Shown: piece after piece, positions 55,857 to 64,000 of the stretch
Layout of the letters: each line of letters starts with the position of its first letter
How positions within the stretch are numbered: the stretch's first letter is position 1
Source: Shinisaurus crocodilurus
Taxonomy: Eukaryota > Chordata > Lepidosauria > Squamata > Shinisauridae
Length of the DNA stretch: 64,000 nucleotides
Assembly (NCBI GenBank): GCA_021292165.1
Contig: CM037878.1
Location: forward strand, 257,473,921-257,537,920
Direction: 5' to 3'
Translations under genes and position numbers: made by a program
The notes under the pieces: model-generated
Database searches by the model: none
The model's input: only the letters and a program-made list of their open reading frames with translations
Told to the model about the DNA's origin: nothing

Positions 55857-56610
55857 ATGTGGAGAAAAAGAGCCTCTGAGGGTTCCTACACACGCACTCA
55901 CACGCCTGCACACACACACGCACACACCTCCTCGTGTGTAAACCCAGTAAGGCCAGTTGGGGGGCTGGGAGGAGACAAAATGTGCATAAAATATCGGATG
56001 GGACATGGCACCTGAAAGTCTACGGCTTTTCAGATGCAAATGTCATGAGTCTCCCTCCCCTGCCTGGCCAGGTGAAGTGCATCATGATTGGCTAGAAGCA
56101 GCAAAGCTACAGAAAGGAGGGGAGGGGGGGAAAGGTATATTCTCAAAGTGTAGCCTTTGTGTCTTTGTTCGTCGCGTGGTTGCTGGCTGTGGAGCAATGG
56201 CAGCAAGCCAGGCAGAGGTCCAAGCCTTCGGGGGGCCTCAGGATACGACCCCAGGTAGCTCCTGGTGAAATTAGCTGAATGAGAGCTCTGGTAAAGACAG
56301 GCCTTGTGGAGGGCTACCCATCTCGGACCTTCGGGTAGGTGAAGTAGTCCTCCCTGACAGCAAGGCTGTGCTGGATCTAACCCTGGAAGAGAATTGACCC
56401 CCAGGTAACAGAGTTGTGTGCCTGGGAGATATTAAGGAATCAGCTTTTGTTATTTTGCAGCTTTACTTTGTACCAAAGTGTCTCTCCATTTTGTGCTTCT
56501 CTCATTTCTCTATTCTTGTTGTAAAATGCTACCAGAATAAACCTTTCTTGGTTTTACCCCACATGGTGTTTGTGGATTGCTCTGCTTGGTTCAGTAACTA
56601 AATACAGGTT
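55857..56610 (+). repeat. LTR-like segment, boundaries unresolved
   Basis: Has ATGATTGGCTAG (CCAAT-type), GGTATATTCTC (TATA-like, about 56133) and AGAATAAACCTTTCTTGG (poly(A) signal, about 56535) in LTR order. No matching TSD was found. Confidence 0.3.
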
Positions 56611-57159
56611 ACAGTCAGAAAGGCAAGTCCCTGAACAGAGATTCAAGTAGGATTGCAGACAGCTGGGGGTGGCAATCTGGTACCTTGAGATCTCTGGGGG
56701 TCTTGGGTCCTTTTGGGTAGGAAAGGGTGGGGGTGTGGCGGGTCAGCCAGCCCCCCCTTCCTCCACAGGCAACCACTTTCAACTGTGAGAAAAGTAAATA
56801 ATTCAAGAATTAGGAGTAAATTAAGAAAAGGGCCAAAAAGGGAAAGAGTTGGCAATAAATAAATAAATAAGAATAAAATGGAGTGCTAGGTTAAAAATGG
56901 ACATGCACGAGTCTCCACTTGTATTGTTACAAACAGCTGTTTAAGCATTTACAGAAATAGTGCGTGACTTGATACTCAAAGATGCTTTAGCATCATGTTT
57001 GAAAACACCTAAGATCTTCTTGCAGAATGTAAACCACCGTTTACTAGTTTTATCTGCCAAATGTTGAAAGGCATGCAGTTATTTAAAAGGAATGAAGAAG
57101 CCTCTCAGAAATGAATATCTTTCTAAAGGCTTTGGGCTCATTCCATCAGTAACTGTGCA

Positions 57160-57393
57160 GAGCCAGTGTGACGTAGTGGTGAGAGTATTGGGCTGGGACT
57201 CCAGAGATCCGGGTTCTAGTCCCCACTCAGCCATGAAGCTCACTGGGTCACTTTGGGTCAGTCACTGACTTTCAGCCTAACCTACCTCACAGGGTTGTTG
57301 TGAGGATAAAATGGAGAGGAGGATTATGTAAGCCGCCTTGGGTTCCTTGCAGGAAAAAAGGTGGGGTATAAATATAATAAATAAATAAATAAT
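57160..57393 (+). repeat. Sauria SINE copy 6
   Basis: Plus strand, full length. B box CCGGGTTCTAGTCCCC, core CACAGGGTTGTTGTGAGG, tail TATAATAAATAAATAAATAATAA. Confidence 0.95.
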
Positions 57394-57960
57394 AATTTTA
57401 AAAAAGCCCTATGCATGTTTAACTCTGAAACAAGCTCCACTGAGTTCAATGGGGTTTATTACCAAATAAATCTGTGTAGTAGAGGTAGGCAACATGTGGC
57501 CCACAGGCTAATTTTGCCATGGTACTAGTTACCCCCCCTGCTCCCTCCCAATTTTGCAACAAGGCCCATGGGGGAACATAGCATGACAGGGAGATCAGTT
57601 CACACTTGCCTTTCCATGACATACTATTTTTCTATGTGGAAGGCATTTTCCCCCCATGGGCAAGCATGGTGTCTGAGTTTCTTTGTTTTCCTCGTCCCTC
57701 ATCCTTTTTTCCCTTGTAAGTTTGTTCCTAAGATATGTGGAGCCCTTTTATGCAACTGTCATTATGCCACACTGAGAGCGAGTGTGGCACAGCTGAGGAG
57801 CAGGTGCACTCCTCAGCTATTCCTAGAGCAAAAATCACCTGGGCAGTGGGGGAGGTGAATGCAGTGGGGAGAGGGGGGCCTGGGGACTGCACAGAAGTCA
57901 GCCGAGTGCTGTATGCTGGTCAGAGCTTGCCCACATGTGAAATAAAGAGAAGCTGCCTGA

Positions 57961-58171
57961 GAGCCAGTGTGGCGTAGTGGTTAGAGTGTTGGAGATCAGG
58001 GTTGTAGTCCCCACTCAGCTCACTGGGTGACTTTGGGCCTGTCACTGACACTCAGCCTAACCTACCTCACTGGGTTGTTGTGAGGATAAAATGGAGAGGC
58101 GAAGAATCACGTAAGCCGCTTTGGGTTCCTTGAGAGAGGAAAAAAGGTGGGATATAAATGTAATGTAATAA
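57961..58171 (+). repeat. Sauria SINE copy 7 (head deletion)
   Basis: Plus strand. About 12 bases of the head are missing between GAGTGTTGGA and GATCAGGGTTG, and part of the Ser/Leu-arm-like region after CCACTCAG is also gone. Core and tail remain. Confidence 0.9.
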
Positions 58172-58454
58172 TATTCTATGGTTTTAATTTTTGCAAACAA
58201 AAACCAGAAGGGGAGCACCAAAACAAGGCAGAAAAGAGGATGTATTCTCAAAGGTGCCAATGAAAATGTTTTATTGAACCATGGATGGTGGTGTAAGAAA
58301 GACCTGTTAAAAGCTGGCTTAGCCCTGTTTCCAGAATTTGGGTTTTGTAAGGCTGTTCCGAAACGCGTTGGGCTCAATAAAAGTCTTTCACTGGCACCTT
58401 CGGAAATATGTTCTCTTTTTGCCTTGTGTCTTAGTTTTGGTGAACTGCCCAGAG

Positions 58455-58520
58455 AGCTCTGGCTATTGGGGCAGTATATAAAGAAGGTAATAAGGAAGGA
58501 AATAAATAAAATAAAATCGA
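58455..58520 (+). repeat. LINE/SINE 3'-end remnant
   Basis: GAACTGCCCAGAGAGCTCTGGC..GCAGTATATAAAG and an AATAAATAAAATAAAA tail, a common reptile LINE-type 3' end. Confidence 0.6.
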
Positions 58521-58559
58521 TCGGTCTATGTGGTAGGGACAATCAAAATAAAATAAAAC

Positions 58560-59330
58560 CGCTCTCTTCGCTCCTCAGGGGCAGACAGCAGGGCCCCCTC
58601 CCCACTGCTGCCTCCAACCCCCTCCTCAGCCTCAGTCCCCTCACTCTCTTCTCCCGCCTTGGCCTCTCCGGCGCAAAGGGGCCCGAGGCACGCGCGGGCA
58701 GGCGCGCGCTCCGGGGCGAGCCAGACTCCGTCCGTCCGCCAGCCCAGCCAGTCAAAAGGGATTCCTGGCCACGTTCCAGGTCGGCGCACTAATACAAGCT
58801 CTGAGGCTCCCGCCTGACTGACGCCGGCTGGGGCTGCTTGCTTGCTACTGCTGCTTTAGCTCTGGTCCCTGCCGCCGCCGGGTTACTGCCGCCGCGTCCT
58901 TTTGCATGTTGAAAAAGAAGCGGGGGGGGGGGAGTGTGCAACTCGCTCCAGAGAAGTTGGCGCAGCGGCGGCGGCGGCGGCGGCAGGAGCAGCGCCGGGG
59001 AGACGGCGGGGCACCCGGCGGGCAGGGCGGGAAGGACACACATTCACCCCACGGGCAGGTAAGAGGTTTTGATTGTATTGCTGCTGGTGCTGGGTTTTTT
59101 TGTTTTGTTGTTGTTCTTTGCTCTCCCACGTCAGAAATTTGGCTTGGCTTGTGAAGTTCGCCCTTCCAGCCTGAGTTGGGTCGGGTCTGAGTTCCGCGCC
59201 TTCTGCAGCAGCCCTCAGTAGAGCTGCTTGCAAACTTTTTTTTTTTTGCATTGTATTGCATTGCAGGCGTCAGTTTTCTCGGCCGGTAGCTACATCGTGC
59301 CTAACCGTGGGCAGAAGGTGCTAAGCCTTG
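58560..59330. promoter_or_regulatory. CpG-island promoter
   Basis: The most CpG-dense part of the window: CGAGGCACGCGCGGGCAGG, GCGCGCTCCGGGGCGAG, a (GGC)n stretch at about 58965-58984 and CCGCCGCCGGG. Pyrimidine-rich CTCCCC runs lie upstream and no TATA box is seen. It contains a splice donor at 59059, so it likely drives a plus-strand gene extending beyond the window. Confidence 0.7.
58800..59058 (+). other. Probable first exon of a plus-strand gene
   Basis: The exon end is set by CACGGGCAG followed by GTAAGAGG, a consensus donor with GT at 59059-59060. An ATG at 58906 opens a frame to the donor (MLKKKRGGGSVQLAPEKLAQ, then an Arg-rich run from the GGC repeat), but the frame is low-complexity and may be 5' UTR. 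The start is arbitrary. The next exon is not seen in the following 5 kb, consistent with a long first intron. I cannot name the gene. Confidence 0.5.
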
Positions 59331-59520
59331 AACCAGCCCCTCGAGGGGACTTTGGCAGCCGTCAGTTTCCTTTTGGCAATTAGCATGGTCGGGTGTTTTC
59401 ATTTCCCCAAACTAGATCCTTTGGAATATATATAGAGAGGCAGACGGACAGAGTTCATACTGGGCGATGCTTATCCTGCTGTTCTTCTTCTATACTGTGA
59501 CAATCCGGCTTTCATTCTCC

Positions 59521-59594
59521 GCGCACTTACTTGAGAGTAAACCCTATTGAGCTTAATTTGGGCTTACTTCGGAGCAAACCTGCATAGGATCGGG
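59521..59594. repeat. CAATCCTAT/GTAAGT MITE at intron start
   Basis: GCGCACTTACTTGAGAGTAAACCCTATTGAGC to ACCTGCATAGGATCGGGG. Read on the minus strand it offers CAAGTAAGTGCG. Confidence 0.55.
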
Positions 59595-60225
59595 GTGTCA
59601 GGCAGTCCCCGAGGTATAACCCCAAACTACAACAACAAAAAAGGTGCCCCAAAGCTATCGCCATGGAATAATTGACAAACAATATAGTAAAATTGACCGT
59701 GGGATGGCATCGTTCTTGTCTATTATTAACTTGCTACTACTGATCGTTGTTGGCATTTGCTTTAAAAGTTTGAAATATTTATACCAACAAACTGGAATTT
59801 GCTAAGGACGGTTCTGACGCTAATATAGCCCCCCCCCCCCGCCGTTTTCCCTTCGGTGTTCTTCGCTTTCAACGCCAGATCCTCGCAGAAGGGAGGGAAG
59901 GAGAGTGAGTGGTGGGGGTGGGTGGGGAGAATAGATACAGGAGACAAACTGACGCCAGTATTGTGATCGGAAGGAGGGGCGCAAAGCGAATCGTTTTTAT
60001 GGCTAGTTAAACGCTGTCAAGCTCTCCTCAGCCCCTGTTTTGATTTCTTTCCCTGCTTTCTAACTTAGTGGGACAGACAGAAGGGAAGAATCTGGCTCAA
60101 TCTTTCATTTCTTAGATTGTGTTATTGAGTGTCTGGACATTACCTGTCTATGAAATAAGGTCAATTTTGCTTAAGGAAAAAATATTACACAGTCACACTG
60201 TGAAGAAACATGAGTGTTGTGCTGC

Positions 60226-60400
60226 TTTAAATACTAACATTTATTGTGGCTTAAGCTAATAATCATTAGGGTGCCACCAGACCCTCTTGAGTTTGCTGTA
60301 ACGGACTGACAGTACAATCCTGAACGCGTCTACTCAAACATTCGCCCCACTAAGTTCAATGGGACTTACTCCCAGGTAAGTGTGTGTAGGATTGCAGCCT
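60226..60400. repeat. Decayed GTGGCACC repeat followed by CAATCCTAT/GTAAGT MITE
   Basis: 60226-60300 is a remnant of the 13292-13400 family. 60314-60400 is a full MITE copy with TTACTCCCAGGTAAGTGTG and a GATTGCAGCC end. Confidence 0.65.
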
Positions 60401-60783
60401 GACAGGGCTACCCCTATGGAATTTATCACTATCTAAACAGAACCATTTTGGGCATCAAAACATCAGTTATTGTCATTATACAATTATTTCCAAGCGGAAA
60501 TCTTACTTAGAGTAAAACACAATTCGTTTAATTCTGGAAGAAAGTAGTAGTTGGGTAGTAGGAGAATTTGAGGTAGGTATCCAACTACTTGTGTTGCTGA
60601 TGCTGGGTGGAAGTGAAGAATATGTATGAAGTCTACTGATCCCCTGGTACAGATTTCCGAGACATTCAGTTTCAGTGAATTAGTTTCTCCCCTTAGCTGT
60701 CAAAGAACTTCTATGGATAGAGAAACAACACATATGTAATCAAATCAAACATTTACATTCTAAGTGCTCATTATATTCTAAGG

Positions 60784-60893
60784 CAGTGTTCTCCAGCCTT
60801 GGGTCCCCAGATGTTTTTGGCCTACAACTCCCAGCATGCATGCTGGGAGTTGTAGGCCAAAAACATCTGGGGACCCAAGGTTGGAGAACACTG
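60784..60893. mobile_element. Near-perfect palindromic hAT-like MITE
   Basis: 110 bp almost fully self-complementary: CAGTGTTCTCCAGCCTTGGG pairs with CCCAAGGTTGGAGAACACTG, and the centre is AGCATGCATGCT. TSD TTCTAAGG at 60776-60783 and 60894-60901, identical. Probably a recent insertion or one kept symmetrical by conversion. Confidence 0.95.
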
Positions 60894-61239
60894 TTCTAAG
60901 GTGTGGGGACAAATTAAAAGCCAGTAAAAACGTTATCTCAATGAATGAATTTTCCCATAGCGCAGAAACATAGGGACTGATACACAAGTTCTCGGAATGT
61001 AGTGAAGTTTGTGCCTGTCCAAGAAGGACACTGCTGCTAAGAGAAAGATGTAATCTTTTGTAACTGAGAAGCAGGTAAATACATGCTTTAAAAAGGCAGT
61101 CTTTAGGGATAATAGCTTATTGCCTTCTGCAATCTAAAGGTAGCATAGTAAAATTCTTTTAAGAGCAATAAATCTCAGAGCAATGAACAGTGGTCATCAT
61201 TCAAATAAACTTCATTGTTCTAACTCACCCTTGCAATGC

Positions 61240-61366
61240 TGAGCAAGGAGGGTGCACACACATCCTGCTTGTGGGCTTTCCACCAGCATCTGGTTGGCCA
61301 CTGTGTGAACAGAATGATGGACTAGATAGGCCTTTGGTCTGGTCCAGCAGGGTTTTTCCTATGAAC
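61240..61366 (+). repeat. CR1-type 3'-end remnant
   Basis: TTGGCCACTGTGTGAACAGAATGATGGACTAG and TCTGGTCCAGCAGGGTTTTTCCTATG match the 3' end seen at 8730-8813. Confidence 0.7.
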
Positions 61367-61669
61367 AAACCACTGGGAATCCACTGAAAAGTTCTCCTGC
61401 ACAAGCCCCTTTGAAGTGAATGGGCTGGATCCAGATTCAGTCATACTTAGAACAGACAGACTGAAATAATGGGATTTAAGTTAGTCATAACTACCTAATT
61501 AATATCCCATTAATTTCAGTGGGTCTACTATAAGTGTGACTAAGTCTGAATTCAACCCAATGTCAGCTTTGCAGGAACACAGACCAGCACCTAACAATGA
61601 CAAGCCAAAATAAGACTCAACCCTGCTGTAGACTTATGGTGTGGTTCAAAGAGAGGAATAAGCGGCTTA

Positions 61670-61770
61670 GGGTGCAATCCTATGTACAGTATGTTTAGAA
61701 GCCAGCATGACTGGCTGGGGAATGCTTGGAGTTGTAGACTTTCTGTCTAAACATGCATAGGATTGCATCC
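61670..61770. mobile_element. Small palindromic MITE with TTA flanks
   Basis: GGGTGCAATCCTATG and CATGCATAGGATTGCATCC are inverted. TTA lies at 61667-61669 and 61771-61773, which fits a 3-bp duplication such as PIF/Harbinger elements make. Confidence 0.6.
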
Positions 61771-61773
61771 TTA

Positions 61774-63447
61774 GACGCCTTTTTCTATCTCTGTTTTACC
61801 CTATCTTGTGTCTTGCTGTATCTTGTAGATTAAGGAGTTACGGCTGGTTTTCTCACTCCAAAAACCAATTGCCCCCCCTCTTTTGATTTTAAAGCCATTG
61901 TTAATATTCATATTTTGATGCTCCAGAAAATGCAGGTAACGATTAGATTCGGTATCATATTTCATGCCCAGCTATCAAGATTGTTATTTGTATTCCTGTT
62001 ATCTTTAGGTCTCACTCTGTTAACATGCTTTTCCCTCCAGCTCAGTCTATGTGTGTATTAACCTACTGTCTTCTCAGTCCTTTTCGTGTTTTGATGAACA
62101 AGACCTACACAAGGTATTATGAAAGTCCAGAGTTTCTTAGGTGATTGTAAAGTGTATCTCAATTCACGGACAGCTTAATACAGGGAGAGGCGCTTATGCC
62201 ATACTAGTAAATTAGTTAATATTTAAAGCGCAGCATGAGCCTTTGGGCCCAGTCCACGCACACATTCTCTTGCACAAGCCCCCATTGAAATGAACAGGAG
62301 TTGCGTTCGATCACATTGTGTTTTTGCTTTTAGTTTCAAATGAGAGAACTTCCCTTTGGATTGTTTTGGATGTCTTTGTGTTGCAAGTCTTGAAGAAGAA
62401 ACCTTCGTATCAACCCTTCTCTCATGACATTCTCTCATGTAATTTTATTTCTTTTTATTGCCCTTCCCATATTTACGCCTTTCTTTTCATTACTTGGTTG
62501 TTGGGACACCAGCATTATTCTGTTTTGAGCTGCTTTGTACAGAAACATCATTTTTCTCCACTCAGCAGTCAGAAAGCTGCTTCCGAAGTTTGCCACTGCT
62601 TCGATCATTGGCAATTACTGCAAAGTACATTAGCAACTAATGTTCCAGAACTGAACATCTGAGCAGGCATAACTGCCTGCATTGTCATGGTTTGTGACAT
62701 TGTGGTGGCAGAGTATTATATACTTCCTAAGCACATTTTTCAGTGAGTACTTACTGGGCTGCAGAACAATGTTGCTGAGTCAGTAAGTACCCAGATTTCA
62801 ACACAGATGAACCCCTGCATTTTCTGTTGAAGACACAGAGCTGCTGGCTTGTGCACGTTGCTTCATATTTTTCCTGTTAAAGGGAAACAACCTGAAGACA
62901 CAATGGGACACTAATGATTTGCTGAAATACAAAATACGTTCTGGTACTTATGAGAAGCTTGCGTACAGACAATAGCTTCTCAGACTTGAAGGTGATGTTG
63001 TAGAGCTGTCATTGCCTGCAGTACATGGGTTGGATCCCAATCTGGATGTGTGCAATCTAGGGAACCCTGCTGAACGGGGTGAGCTGTATTGCAGGGGTGG
63101 TGAGGGGGATCTCCAGAAATCAGGTGGAGGTACCTTCTGTGAGTGGAGCCCTTCCATCAATGGAAAGCAGTTTCTGGATCCAAACCCACATGTTCAGGAT
63201 TCCAGTTCTTCCCTAGTCAAATAGGTTTTGCAGGTTTCTTTTGCACTTCAAGCAGGACCTGGGAAAAGCTAAAACTGACTCCCACCAGCACCACATTAGA
63301 GGAGCGCATCATTGCTGCAAGAAATGTGTGCATATTTGAGGGTAACTATCATGGGAAACTAGTGGACAATGTACTCTCATGCTTGGATCAGTTTTGGAAT
63401 TGTTTTTAGGGTTTAAAAATTACATTAAGTGCATATTACTGAAACGC
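61774..63447. other. Likely first-intron sequence, no exon seen
   Basis: 63030-63190 has GTTGGATCCCAATCTGG / TTTCTGGATCCAAACCC in inverted order (MITE-like). No exon with convincing splice sites and coding content was found. Confidence 0.4.
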
Positions 63448-63545
63448 AGTCTTCCCCAACTTGGAAGTGTTGGATTGCAACTCCCAAGGACTTTTGTAAT
63501 TGTAGGACGTTTTTCTGTCTAAACATGCCTAGGATTGTGCCCTTA
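63448..63545. repeat. Chimeric MITE remnant
   Basis: A hairpin-MITE left end (CAGTCTTCCCCAACTTGG) runs into the right arm of the GGGCACAATCC family (AATTGTAGGACGTTTTTCTG..TAGGATTGTGCCC). Confidence 0.6.
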
Positions 63546-63554
63546 TTCTCCCAG

Positions 63555-63644
63555 ACTTTTTAGGGGTGCTGTAACCTGTAATAGATTTTGAAGTTTTGAC
63601 TTCATACCTTTTAGGGGGAGCTGTAATAGATTTTGAAGTTTTAA
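63555..63644 (+). repeat. Direct duplication ahead of the gag frame
   Basis: TTTTAGGGG..GCTGTAA..TAGATTTTGAAGTTTT occurs twice (about 63558-63596 and 63609-63643) with small indels. Confidence 0.75.
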
Positions 63645-63652
63645 GACTGTGA

Positions 63653-64000
63653 GGGTTTGCAGCACAGAAGTGGGGATTGCAGGAGGGTGATTACATGAAA
63701 TTTGTGCCTAATTTAATCAAAGGGGAGCTGGCAGAGATTTATAATAGCATGCCAGAGGGGGAGGCTGTTTCCTATGCTCAGTTCAAAGGAACCGTGTTTA
63801 AAAGGTTCAAGTTAGGCCCTGAGCACTTTAAGAAAAAGTTCAGAGGGTTAACACCTCAACCAGGTAAATCTATAGTAGAGTTTGCAAGAAAATTAAAAAA
63901 CCTGCTTCTAAAATGGGTGGATGAAGAAAAAGCTGACAACAGGGAAAAGGTGTTAGAGCTTATGGCTCTAGATCAGTTTTATTTTCGGTTGCCCAAAGAA
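63653..64000 (+). CDS. SCAN-like retroelement gag, open at window end
   Basis: Open frame after a TGA at 63650-63652, first ATG at 63695, no stop before the window ends (at least 102 codons from the ATG). Visible blocks: a short lead (ELAEIYNSMPEGEAVSYAQF), then FKRFKLGPEHFKKKFRGL, QPGKSIVEFARKLKNLLLKW, and REKVLELMALDQFYFRLPKE. The spacing of F-R, a Leu-rich helix ending in W, and L-E-L-x-x-L-D/E-Q-F..L-P matches the SCAN domain, a dimerisation fold known to derive from the capsid C-terminus of Gmr1-like Ty3/gypsy elements. Family knowledge therefore points to either a gypsy-type gag or a host SCAN gene. The lack of a splice acceptor and the absence of a zinc-finger context in view favour retroelement gag. 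No LTR is visible just upstream. Intact over the visible part. Confidence 0.7.

Noticed and set aside
55857..56610. Firm solo LTR call
   Set aside because: Promoter-like words are in the right order, but I found no inverted ends with a matching TSD, so it is listed only at low confidence.
58178..58792. Plus-strand frame of 204 codons
   Set aside because: It runs from SINE flank through a LINE tail into the CpG island and mixes unrelated sequence types; it has no domain.
58845..59261. Minus-strand frames in the CpG island
   Set aside because: Low-complexity Arg/Pro/Ala-rich translations of GC-rich DNA. The better donor is on the plus strand.

Overview
The window is vertebrate nuclear DNA, most likely from a squamate reptile (lizard or snake). 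The main support is at least seven Sauria-type SINEs: a tRNA-like head with A and B boxes, a conserved core and an ATAAATAAA tail. Alongside them sit CR1, L2, L1 and two further LINE lineages, many small hAT-like hairpin elements, LTR-element pieces and microsatellites. There are no bacterial-style operons. Nearly every long reading frame is a decayed retrotransposon or a chance frame inside a repeat.

Layout. 1-1145: the 5' part of a Ty3/gypsy element on the minus strand (LTR, primer-binding site, broken gag), with a 5S rRNA-like/CR1-tailed SINE inside gag. 3.3-8.8 kb: an old plus-strand CR1 split by a near full-length minus-strand L2 that carries a 236-bp gypsy gag piece at its 5' end. 10.0-11.3 kb: a large inverted repeat. 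14.1-14.6 kb: a CpG-rich segment with an RFX X-box-like motif and a possible minus-strand first exon. 19.0-19.3 kb: a possible minus-strand terminal coding exon with a poly(A) signal. 20.2-24.3 kb: a cluster of hairpin MITEs. 33.1-37.0 kb: two 5'-truncated LINEs with target-site duplications (TSDs), one split by a solo LTR. 39.6-45.5 kb: a four-layer nest (hairpin MITE > L1 > CR1 > hAT). 47.5-48.1 kb: a second solo LTR. 58.5-59.3 kb: a strong CpG island with a splice donor, probably the first exon of a plus-strand host gene. 63.65-64.0 kb: an open, SCAN-like gag frame running off the window.

How it fits together. The host-gene signals are two promoter-like CpG regions and one candidate terminal exon. 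The rest is an archive of insertions. In several places the interrupted reading frame rejoins exactly once the insert and one target-site copy are removed. This fixes breakpoints and relative ages without outside data: hairpin MITE before L1 before CR1 before hAT in one nest, CR1 before L2 in another, LINE before LTR in a third. No CRISPR array, rRNA gene or functional tRNA gene is visible.

Limits: family names rest on recognised motifs and repeat consensus features, not database searches. Boundaries without TSDs are approximate.
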